Part shown: piece by piece, positions 1-5,124 of the stretch | Layout: each line of letters starts with the position of its first letter | Position numbering within the stretch: position 1 is the first letter of the stretch | Source: Elusimicrobiota bacterium | Lineage (GTDB): Bacteria > Elusimicrobiota > Elusimicrobia > 2-02-FULL-39-32 | Length of the DNA stretch: 12,110 nucleotides | Direction: 5' to 3' | NCBI GenBank assembly: GCA_023249715.1 | Contig: JAHFCA010000025.1 | Coordinates: forward strand, 1-12,110 | Position numbers and translations under genes: made by a program | Notes under the pieces: model-generated | What the model was told of the DNA's origin: nothing | Database searches by the model: none | Seen by the model: only the letters and a program-made list of their open reading frames with translations

Positions 1-39
1 ATTCTTGAGATACTCCATTTTAAATGTGTGGCTTGGCAT
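1..39 (-). CDS. 5' end of an unidentified protein, cut by the window edge
   Basis: Thirteen codons are visible, reading MPSHTFKMEYLKN, with no stop before the window edge. The start is supported by a very strong ribosome-binding site on the minus strand (AAAGGAGG) ending five bases before ATG. The gene is divergent from vapBC. Too little is present to assign a family. The ribosome-binding site lies in the loop region of the 37-66 inverted repeat, whose left arm includes the start codon. That could be an operator or a structure controlling translation (inference). Confidence 0.55.
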   Translation of the reverse strand, partial: MPSHTFKMEYLKN

Positions 40-66
40 GTTACCCTCCTTTCGGTGGGTAACATG
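37..66. promoter_or_regulatory. Perfect inverted repeat over the start and RBS of the left-edge gene
   Basis: The arms CATGTTACCC (37-46) and GGGTAACATG (57-66) are perfect 10-base complements around a 10-base spacer that contains the minus-strand Shine-Dalgarno sequence. A partial copy of the right side, TTCGGTAACAT, recurs at 90-100. No T-run follows on either strand, so a terminator is unlikely. An operator for the divergent gene, or a hairpin hiding its ribosome-binding site, fits better. Confidence 0.5.
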
Positions 67-123
67 ATAACTGACTTAACGCCTATTTCTTCGGTAACAT
101 TATGCATGACTCAATGCGAGGGA

Positions 124-163
124 TAGACGAATTTTTAAACTTAATATATACTATGGTATATAT
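124..163 (+). promoter_or_regulatory. vapBC promoter with overlapping operator palindrome
   Basis: A -35 candidate TAGACG (124-129) and a -10 TATACT (147-152) are separated by 17 bases. The -10 is embedded in a perfect inverted repeat, ATATATAC (144-151) and GTATATAT (156-163), with a 4-base spacer. VapB-family antitoxins typically repress their own operon by binding such palindromes, so the overlap predicts autoregulation by VapB or the VapBC complex. A degenerate copy of the right half (TATGGTAT) survives at 3921-3928 in the vapBC remnant. Confidence 0.6.
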
Positions 164-179
164 CATAAGGAGGGTGGCT

Positions 180-410
180 ATGAATACGGCAAAAATATTT
201 CGCAATGGACGCAGTCAGGCTGTTCGCCTTCCAAAAGAGTACCGGATGTTTGGAAAAGATGTCTATGTGCGAAAACTAGACCAGATGATTATATTGCTAC
301 CCAAGAAAGCGCCATGGGATTCATTGGTAAAAAGTTTAGATAGGTTTTCTCAGGATTTTATGTCTAAAAGAAGTCAACCAAAACTTGAGAATAGGGAACG
401 ATTGAGATGA
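180..410 (+). CDS. vapB: VapB-type antitoxin (AbrB/SpoVT fold)
   Basis: A 76-residue protein with the typical VapB N-terminus: TAKIFRNGRSQAVRLPKEYR (residues 3-22) forms the swapped-hairpin DNA-binding domain. The rest, rich in basic residues, would wrap the toxin. It neutralises the PIN-domain RNase encoded next and should bind the palindrome at 144-163. I chose ATG180 because AGGAGGG sits just upstream (168-174) and the operator lies between it and the in-frame ATG at 102, which would place promoter and operator inside the gene. The stop overlaps the vapC start as ATGA (407-410), so translation is coupled. A fragment of its first codons recurs at 3943-3956. Confidence 0.88.
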   Translation: MNTAKIFRNGRSQAVRLPKEYRMFGKDVYVRKLDQMIILLPKKAPWDSLVKSLDRFSQDFMSKRSQPKLENRERLR

Positions 411-805
411 GATATATGCTCGATACGAATATTTGCATCACCCTCATCAAACAAAAACCGCCTCAAGTGATCCAGCGTTTGCAGTCTTTACGCCTATCGG
501 AGGTGTGTCTCTCTTCAATTTCATTGGCTGATCTGGAATATGGGGTTGAAAATAGTCAGAGGCCAGATCAAAACCGGTGGGCGCTAACAGAATTTCTAGC
601 TCCTTTGGATATTTTACCTTTCGATGATGGTGCAGCAAAAAGTTATGGCGTCGTGCGCCATCACCTTAAAATCTCTGGAAAAATGATTGGGGCTATGGAT
701 ATGCTCATTGCCGCTCATGCGATTGCCTTAGGGGCGACTCTCGTTACTAATAATATTAAGGAATTTAAGCAAGTCAAAATTTTATCCGTTCAAAATTGGG
801 TGTAG
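407..805 (+). CDS. vapC: VapC-type PIN-domain ribonuclease toxin
   Basis: A 132-residue PIN-domain protein of normal VapC length. The acidic metal-binding residues are in place: D6 in MLDTN, E44 in ADLEYG, and D98 in IGAMDMLIAAHA, followed by the conserved TNN..EF segment (114-120) and the ..VQNWV end. Family members cleave tRNA or rRNA sites when VapB is degraded. No residue is missing, so the pair looks intact. The last 25 codons (727-805) are duplicated at 3956-4034, and the final codons again at 2657-2680, so this 3' end has repeatedly served as a rearrangement boundary. Confidence 0.9.
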   Translation: MRYMLDTNICITLIKQKPPQVIQRLQSLRLSEVCLSSISLADLEYGVENSQRPDQNRWALTEFLAPLDILPFDDGAAKSYGVVRHHLKISGKMIGAMDMLIAAHAIALGATLVTNNIKEFKQVKILSVQNWV

Positions 806-864
806 GTTAACCCAAATAGCTCAGCCAATAAATTCATTGGCAAAAAGTTTTTCAAGAAAAATAG
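782..864. repeat. 83-bp direct repeat, copy A (vapC tail plus ATPase tail remnant)
   Basis: This is identical base for base to 2657-2739. It contains the last 8 codons of vapC, the short intergenic stretch, and at 821-864 the final codons (minus strand, including the TGA stop) of the ATPase gene that is complete at 2696-3841. Copy A is therefore the scar of a second ATPase gene that once followed this vapC in convergent orientation. The sequence diverges abruptly after 864. Confidence 0.85.
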
Positions 865-891
865 GGCGCTGTCCCTGTTTCCCCTGTTTCC
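863..891. repeat. REP-like junction sequence: small hairpin plus 9-bp tandem repeat
   Basis: Exactly where repeat copy A ends, AGGG (863-866) and CCCT (873-876) can pair around CGCTGT. The sequence CCTGTTTCC then occurs twice in direct tandem (874-882, 883-891). GGG..CGCTGT..CCC motifs resemble REP-type palindromes handled by Y1 transposases. No transposase is present, and a coincidence is possible. Confidence 0.3.
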
Positions 892-894
892 AGA

Positions 895-2058
895 TTAGGA
901 TTTTGTTAAATTGGAGATCAAAGAAGTCAGGCTAACAAAACGCCATTCAATATCGGCTTTGTGGCCGGTGTAGTCCTTTTCTACGTTCTCACAGACTACG
1001 AAATTAGCTCCTTTAGGATATTGACGTCGAAAAACAATTAGATTGGACGGGTCGAAATCCCTGTCGGACCATTTGCATTCAATCGCGATGGGGGATTTTC
1101 CATGTCTGGGAATAATCAAGTCTATCTCATGCCCCCGTTTATCTCGCCAATAAGATAACGCTCGCATTTGCAGGTTTCCCTGGATTTCATTTAGAACGAA
1201 ATGTTCCCAGAGAAGTCCTAAGTCGTCTGGTCGCAAGGGGCTCCAACCTTTATAGGAGCAGACAAATCCAGTGTCAAATCCATAAACTTTTGGCGCCGAA
1301 ATGATCTCTGATGAGCGTCTGGTATTATAAGGACGAAGCACCTGCACAATATACGTTTCTTCTAAAACCTGCAGATAATTGCCAATGGTTACGTGACTAA
1401 CTCCACAAGGACCAGCGAACCTATTTGCTTCAAAGATGCCTCCGCTCTGAGCAAACATGAGACCCGCGAATTTTAGGAAAGAATGACGGTTCTGCAAGCG
1501 AAAGAGCTCTTGAATATCCTTCGCCCAATAATCGCTCAACCACTCTTCAAAACCTTTAGCGGGAAATTCATCGAAGAGAAAGAAGGGCGGTAATCCTCCA
1601 TGGTAAAGGCGATTCCGGAGGTTTGTCTTTCCAAAATCCTTTAAATCTTGATGGATCATTGGGACAAGGTTGATCGTCTCTTTGCGGTCGGTTAAAGTAT
1701 CTCGAAATTTTGTTGTAGCCGCCAGAGTAGAAGAACCAGTAGCGATGATTTTGAGCTGGGGAAAATAGTCCGCCGCAATTTTCAAGAGCTGTGAGGGATT
1801 ATCCAACAAATGGATTTCATCTATGGCCAGGCGGCCTGCTTTAGCATGATCTTTAAGAAAGCGCTCCGAGTCCTCCATTTGACGGCGCAACCCCGGAAGT
1901 TCACAGTCAAAATATTCAATATTTGGCAATGAGCGAGTCAACAGTGTCTTGCCCGCTCGCCTAACCCCGGAAAGCCAAATAACAGAGCGCCGCTTCCATG
2001 CCGATTCAATCCTCTGAATCCAAAAAGAACGTAGAACTATTTGAAATGATTGTTTCAT
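895..2058 (-). CDS. AAA-type ATPase with C-terminal DUF4143 (nuclease-like) domain, copy 1
   Basis: A 387-residue protein. The N-terminal P-loop ATPase shows Walker A GVRRAGKT (31-38), Walker B LAIDE (78-82) and a sensor-like ATGSS (106-110). A winged-helix-like middle region covers about 195-245. The C-terminal DUF4143 part has YWRDKRGHEID (303-313) and IECK (326-329), giving the D...ExK spacing of PD-(D/E)xK nucleases (D313, E327, K329). Family members are common in accessory regions and their role is poorly known. The start is preceded by a good promoter (2070-2098), which predicts a leader of only about five bases and no Shine-Dalgarno site. It is a distant paralogue of the 2696-3841 gene, not a recent duplicate. 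It lies inside the 83-bp direct repeat. Confidence 0.82.
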   Translation of the reverse strand: MKQSFQIVLRSFWIQRIESAWKRRSVIWLSGVRRAGKTLLTRSLPNIEYFDCELPGLRRQMEDSERFLKDHAKAGRLAIDEIHLLDNPSQLLKIAADYFPQLKIIATGSSTLAATTKFRDTLTDRKETINLVPMIHQDLKDFGKTNLRNRLYHGGLPPFFLFDEFPAKGFEEWLSDYWAKDIQELFRLQNRHSFLKFAGLMFAQSGGIFEANRFAGPCGVSHVTIGNYLQVLEETYIVQVLRPYNTRRSSEIISAPKVYGFDTGFVCSYKGWSPLRPDDLGLLWEHFVLNEIQGNLQMRALSYWRDKRGHEIDLIIPRHGKSPIAIECKWSDRDFDPSNLIVFRRQYPKGANFVVCENVEKDYTGHKADIEWRFVSLTSLISNLTKS

Positions 2059-2069
2059 ATAGTGTTACT

Positions 2070-2098
2070 ATTTTATATGTAATTGTCAAAATATTCAA
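2070..2098 (-). promoter_or_regulatory. Promoter of the first DUF4143 ATPase
   Basis: On the minus strand, -35 TTGAAT (2098-2093) and -10 TAAAAT (2075-2070) are spaced by 17 bases. The expected transcription start is near 2063, about five bases before the ATG at 2058, giving a nearly leaderless mRNA. Confidence 0.5.
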
Positions 2099-2103
2099 GT
2101 CCT

Positions 2104-2130
2104 CGTCTTGCGCAATCTAAAATGTAACCA
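2104..2130 (+). repeat. 27-bp repeat, matched in inverted orientation at 10200-10226
   Basis: All 27 bases equal the reverse complement of 10200-10226. At the distant site this sequence is the -10 region and 5' flank of a 129-codon gene, ending with the A of its ATG. Here the ATG position reads AGG, and a further stretch (2131-2140) is partly similar to that gene's first codons. It is most simply a displaced fragment of that promoter-start region, although a shared regulatory site is possible. Confidence 0.7.
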
Positions 2131-2383
2131 GGGGGATTGGAAGAGAGATCAGGATTGTATTTGATATACTTGGTCGTTGGCTTGAGCAAAGGGGGGAAGA
2201 ATAATAGAAATAAGCAAAGCGCCCGCCATAATTAGGGCAGCGCACCGCTTAAAGAAGTTAATTTTATTTGAGTTCCGCAAATTCATAATCAATACACAGG
2301 ATGCAGTATGCGTTCCTATATATCTAAATTGTAGTAGAAAAGCTTCTTTGGAGTCTCAAACTTTTTGTAACTTTTTTGTAACA
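2131..2383. other. Intergenic stretch without recognised genes
   Basis: I see no convincing coding region in this stretch on either strand. It holds one half (2353-2370) of an 18-bp inverted repeat pair with 3889-3906. The rest is AT-rich sequence without an obvious motif and probably belongs to the rearranged island. Confidence 0.5.
2353..2370 (+). repeat. 18-bp inverted repeat, left half (partner 3889-3906)
   Basis: GTCTCAAACTTTTTGTAA is the exact reverse complement of 3889-3906. The pair brackets the RNA-like segment, the second vapC tail and the second ATPase gene, about 1.5 kb. At 3889-3906 the sequence lies just upstream of that ATPase. It could be a relic of an inverted duplication or a mobile-element end. 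Confidence 0.5.
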
Positions 2384-2656
2384 TTGCGCCAGGGATGAAA
2401 GGAGTATATATTACGCGTACTCAGAATGCGCAGGAAAAAGAGAATAGAATGCGTACGATAAATCTAGGTAGGAGGAAAGCAAGAAGATAAGGAGCGAGTC
2501 TTGTGGGTCTCACGGTAACGTGAGATGCAAAGCGTAGACAGCGTGGATGTAGGCGTATAGGAATCAGCCCCGAAAGCAAATGATTGTTGTGGAAGCCGAC
2601 GTAGTTGTTACTGCGGAAAGCAGAATTGGAATGATCGTAGGAAAAGAAGTGCGAGG
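2384..2656 (+). ncRNA. Possible structured RNA remnant, perhaps the 5' part of a group II intron
   Basis: The segment has no long reading frame, is purine-rich on the plus strand and contains clear hairpins. The best is TCTCACG-GTAA-CGTGAGA (2508-2525), a perfect 7-bp stem closed by a GNRA tetraloop. Others include CTGC-GGAAA-GCAG and AATCA/TGATT arms around CCGAAAGC. The left end, TTGCGCCAGGGATGAAAGGAG spread from 2384 to 2404, resembles the GUGYG start of bacterial group II introns with T for G in the first position. No intron-encoded reverse transcriptase or domain V is present, so it would be a 3'-truncated domain I fragment. It ends abruptly at the vapC-tail repeat (2657). The identification is tentative. 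Confidence 0.35.
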
Positions 2657-2739
2657 TTATCCGTTCAAAATTGGGTGTAGGTTAACCCAAATAGCTCAGC
2701 CAATAAATTCATTGGCAAAAAGTTTTTCAAGAAAAATAG
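2657..2739. repeat. 83-bp direct repeat, copy B (vapC tail plus ATPase 3' end)
   Basis: This is identical to 782-864. Positions 2657-2680 are a detached vapC tail with its stop codon and no upstream toxin gene. From 2696 the repeat is the authentic 3' end of the second ATPase gene. The two copies enclose about 1.8 kb with the first ATPase gene and the RNA-like segment. Recombination between them would delete exactly that block. Confidence 0.85.
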
Positions 2740-3841
2740 TCCAGGGGAGCAGCTGAATTTTGGGATGAATAAAACGAACCTCTTTATCTAAAGAGACCAC
2801 AATACATTTTTTAATTGGACCATCTTCAAGCAGCGCCAAAAGAGGGCGGAGGGTTTCTATATGAACCCGAGATGTCCCTTTGATTTCAATGGCGAGATCT
2901 TTTTCTCCTAAAATGAAATCCACCTCCTGACCGGTGCTCGTTCTCCAATAAGCGATGGGTAAATCTGGATTCCGATACGCCTGATACGCCTTGAGCTCCA
3001 TTAAAATAAAATGCTCAAAAGACTTGCCAAATTCAAAACTTCCCAAACGCGCTTGGCGCCGAGCCAAGTAATTTGCTATTCCAACGTCAAAAAGATAAAA
3101 CTTTTCTGTGAGAATCATCCTGCGATTCTTGGACTTTTTCCAGGGCGGGATACGAAACCCCAAATAGGTATCTTCAAGAATATTAAAATAGGACCGCACT
3201 ATTTTTTGCGATATCCCAACTTCCCGGGCAATGTTAGTGTAATTGAGCAGTTCACTAGAAGAGAGTGCGGCCACTCGCAAAAATTCCGCAAATGAAGGAA
3301 GATTTTGAATTGTTGCCTCAGCGACAATCTCTTCTTTGAGATAATCGGAGACGTAAGCTCTCAGATCTTCTAGGGGACTTGGTGAAAGAAAGTGCGGAGG
3401 AAGAAGTCCTGAAGTCATAACCCTTTCCAGATCAAATCCTTCCACCTCAAAATAACTTAAGGGTGTCATGGTTCTTGTCCATGCTCGCCCAGCCAAAAGA
3501 TTGGCATGACCCCGGCGTAATTTTTGAGCACTAGACACAGTTAAGAGAAATGGAATTTTTTTATTCTCTATGAGCCAATGGACTTCATCCAGCAAGGAAG
3601 GAATTTTTTGAACCTCATCTATCACGATTGTCCCTTTATGTTCCTGAAAACGTTCTCGCAGCAAAGATGGCATGGAAGCATATTCCGCAAATGTGTCCGA
3701 AAGAAGCAAATCTATCACCTTAGCCTCTGGCAGATGATTCCGAATCCAAAAGCTCTTTCCCACGCGACGCGGCCCCCATAGGAAGGCGGATTGATGCGGA
3801 GGAAGTTTAAGCTGAAAATGCCTTCGGATTATTTTACTCAT
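2696..3841 (-). CDS. AAA-type ATPase with C-terminal DUF4143 (nuclease-like) domain, copy 2
   Basis: A 381-residue protein beginning MSKIIRR. Walker A is GPRRVGKS (23-30), Walker B is IVIDEVQ (72-78), and the family signature SSAQKLRRGHANLLAGR follows (103-119). DUF4143 carries a YWRTSTGQEVDF segment (298-309) and an IEIKG motif (318-322), the D...ExK arrangement of PD-(D/E)xK-like folds. An ATG 13 codons upstream (3880) is possible. I prefer 3841 because a near-consensus promoter lies between the two, with TATAAT ending six bases before this ATG, which predicts leaderless translation. Its last 14 codons are duplicated at 821-864. It converges on a detached vapC tail, suggesting an ancestral vapBC-ATPase unit. 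Confidence 0.82.
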   Translation of the reverse strand: MSKIIRRHFQLKLPPHQSAFLWGPRRVGKSFWIRNHLPEAKVIDLLLSDTFAEYASMPSLLRERFQEHKGTIVIDEVQKIPSLLDEVHWLIENKKIPFLLTVSSAQKLRRGHANLLAGRAWTRTMTPLSYFEVEGFDLERVMTSGLLPPHFLSPSPLEDLRAYVSDYLKEEIVAEATIQNLPSFAEFLRVAALSSSELLNYTNIAREVGISQKIVRSYFNILEDTYLGFRIPPWKKSKNRRMILTEKFYLFDVGIANYLARRQARLGSFEFGKSFEHFILMELKAYQAYRNPDLPIAYWRTSTGQEVDFILGEKDLAIEIKGTSRVHIETLRPLLALLEDGPIKKCIVVSLDKEVRFIHPKIQLLPWTIFLEKLFANEFIG

Positions 3842-3847
3842 AAGAGA

Positions 3848-3876
3848 ATTATATCCGAATATATTAACTTTGTTAA
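3848..3876 (-). promoter_or_regulatory. Strong promoter producing a leaderless ATPase mRNA
   Basis: On the minus strand, -35 TTAACA (3876-3871; 5 of 6 consensus bases), a 17-base spacer and a perfect -10 TATAAT (3853-3848). Six bases (TCTCTT) separate the -10 from the ATG at 3841, so transcription should begin at or next to the start codon. Confidence 0.7.
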
Positions 3877-3888
3877 TCATAAAAATTT

Positions 3889-3906
3889 TTACAAAAAGTT
3901 TGAGAC
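3889..3906 (-). repeat. 18-bp inverted repeat, right half (partner 2353-2370)
   Basis: This is the exact reverse complement of 2353-2370. It lies between the second ATPase promoter and the vapBC remnant. There is no visible target duplication or transposase to support a mobile element. Confidence 0.5.
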
Positions 3907-3920
3907 GAACCGGGCTGGTT

Positions 3921-4039
3921 TATGGTATGTTTTTAGAGGAGCGCTCTGAATACGGCTTAGGGGCGACTCTCTCCACTAATAATATTAAGGAATTTAAGCA
4001 AGTCAAAATTTTATCCGTTCAAAATTGGGTGTAGGTTAA
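3921..4039 (+). pseudogene. Deleted vapBC remnant
   Basis: Positions 3921-3928 repeat the operator half TATGGTAT. A GGAG ribosome-binding site remnant follows, then 3943-3956 matches the vapB start (177-190) at 13 of 14 bases with ATG changed to CTG. At 3956 the sequence jumps to the vapC tail: 3956-4039 matches 727-810 with three substitutions. A deletion therefore fused vapB codon 4 to about vapC codon 108. Nothing functional is encoded: the vapB frame stops at once (TAG). It marks the right border of the island. Confidence 0.75.
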
Positions 4040-4065
4040 TTTAAAAATTGCTATCATATGCGCTT

Positions 4066-4893
4066 ATGATGCAGGATATGGTTCAGGAACTCGCAAAAAT
4101 TTTTATGCATATCGTCTTACCGACCTTAGCGGGGATTACCTTCTTCGCCTTAGCCAAGTTTGTTAAACAAATTATGCCGCTCCGTTCCCTTGTAGCGAGC
4201 GAACAAGCCTACAAATACGCCTTTTGGGGATTCCTCATGTTTGGGTTCTATCTTATTTTGCGCCCCCTCCAAGTCTTAGCCGGCCCTCATCCCTGGCCCC
4301 TGATACTTTCCTGCGTGAGAGAGTTTTTGCTCATCGCTATTTTTGGGCCCGCCTCTTTTATTGCTTTAATGACCCTTTGCCTTGGAACAGAAAAAATAAA
4401 CCGACTCTGGATTAACTCCCTCTTTTTTATGGGATTCCTTTTAAGCGTCCTTTTCTGCTGGGCGAATGTAAAAGCGGTGGGAGGTTCCGAAGAGATTGTA
4501 AAATTCGGAATGTTAACAGCTTATGACGGCTTGTGGTTTAAAAGCGGCAATGAAAATATTGAGCCGTTTATCAAAATTCTTTTCACTATCCGCATCTTTA
4601 ACCCGGGGATTTTATTGCTCGCGGCCGCCAGTGTGGTTTTATACCATGGGATCACCTATCCTAAAGCGAAAAAACAAATTTATGACAATATGCCCAAGAA
4701 ACTCTGCATCTTAAGCGGTTCTGTTTTTGTCTATGCGCTTTCTATTACCGTTGGCAGTTTTTTCTATGGTTATAAAAAAGTTCCCGACCAATGGGGAATG
4801 TACCATTTAGGTATCTTGCTCGCTGGACTTTTAGAAACCATCTCTATTTCCATGCCCGTTCGCAGCGACGTGCAAGTTTCGGAACACGGTTAG
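4066..4893 (+). CDS. Polytopic membrane protein of unknown function
   Basis: About 275 residues, almost entirely hydrophobic helices: roughly seven predicted membrane segments, beginning IVLPTLAGITFFALAKF near the N-terminus and ending with GMYHLGILLAGLLETISIS near the C-terminus. No catalytic motif, transporter signature or kinase domain is visible. A seven-helix sensor-like module is possible but only a guess. Start choice is uncertain: TTG4048, ATG4066, ATG4069 and ATG4078 are in frame, and none has a Shine-Dalgarno site. A TATCAT -10-like hexamer (4052-4057) favours 4066 with a near-leaderless mRNA. It begins right after the vapBC remnant, and its stop codon abuts the structured element at 4894. 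Confidence 0.7.
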   Translation: MMQDMVQELAKIFMHIVLPTLAGITFFALAKFVKQIMPLRSLVASEQAYKYAFWGFLMFGFYLILRPLQVLAGPHPWPLILSCVREFLLIAIFGPASFIALMTLCLGTEKINRLWINSLFFMGFLLSVLFCWANVKAVGGSEEIVKFGMLTAYDGLWFKSGNENIEPFIKILFTIRIFNPGILLLAAASVVLYHGITYPKAKKQIYDNMPKKLCILSGSVFVYALSITVGSFFYGYKKVPDQWGMYHLGILLAGLLETISISMPVRSDVQVSEHG

Positions 4894-5054
4894 CCCGAAT
4901 AATTCAGTTGGTTATGTGAACCGAGATGAAAAAGATGGTTATTTTTTCGAAACAAAAAAGTGAGAGAATAGTTGAAACTATTCGCGAACTTTTTTGTGAA
5001 GAAAAAATAACTATATTTTTCATCGAATTCCGTAATCCAACTGAATTATTCGGG
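4894..5054 (+). ncRNA. Novel 161-base structured element, copy 1
   Basis: This is a near-complete self-complementary fold. The outer stem is 18 perfect bp (4894-4911 with 5037-5054). Then TTATG pairs with CGTAA leaving one bulged T (5036), GAA (4918-4920) pairs with TTC (5028-5030), and an asymmetric CCGA/GAA loop allows tandem G-A pairs. GATGAAAAA (4925-4933) pairs with TTTTTCATC (5016-5024) and continues through a mostly paired stretch to C4948/G5001. A symmetric GAA/GAA loop follows, then the 10-bp stem ACAAAAAAGT/ACTTTTTTGT (4952-4961, 4988-4997), a GAGA/GCGA loop, and a 7-bp hairpin with TGAA loop (4966-4983). The fold, lengths and loop motifs recur at 7839-8000. It starts one base after the upstream stop codon, so it would be the 3' end of that mRNA. 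No known family recognised. Confidence 0.75.
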
Positions 5055-5089
5055 TTAGTTTTCCCTCAGAGATAGACCAAATTTACCCG

Positions 5090-5118
5090 TTGTAGCCCTC
5101 CCAAGCTTAAAGTAAATT
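5090..5118 (+). promoter_or_regulatory. Candidate promoter of the lamin-tail/barrel operon
   Basis: TTGTAG (5090-5095), a 17-base spacer and TAAATT (5113-5118), followed by exactly six bases before ATG5125. The hexamers are weak matches, but the spacing repeats the leaderless arrangement seen at 3841 and 10200. No Shine-Dalgarno sequence is present. Confidence 0.4.
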
Positions 5119-5124
5119 AAGAGT

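Noticed and set aside
37..66. A rho-independent terminator
   Set aside because: No T-run follows the stem on either strand, and it overlaps a start codon with a strong ribosome-binding site.
102..179. A vapB start at ATG102
   Set aside because: It would put the promoter and operator inside the gene; ATG180 has a strong Shine-Dalgarno site and a normal family N-terminus.
3011..3781. Plus-strand open frames opposite the second ATPase
   Set aside because: They lie antisense to a well-supported gene and show no family-like sequence or start signals.
895..3841. The two ATPase genes as a recent tandem duplication
   Set aside because: They share domain order and motifs but the sequences are strongly divergent; only the flanking tails are recent duplicates.
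3842..3880. The upstream ATG of the second ATPase
   Set aside because: It lacks a Shine-Dalgarno site, and a near-consensus promoter lies between it and ATG3841.
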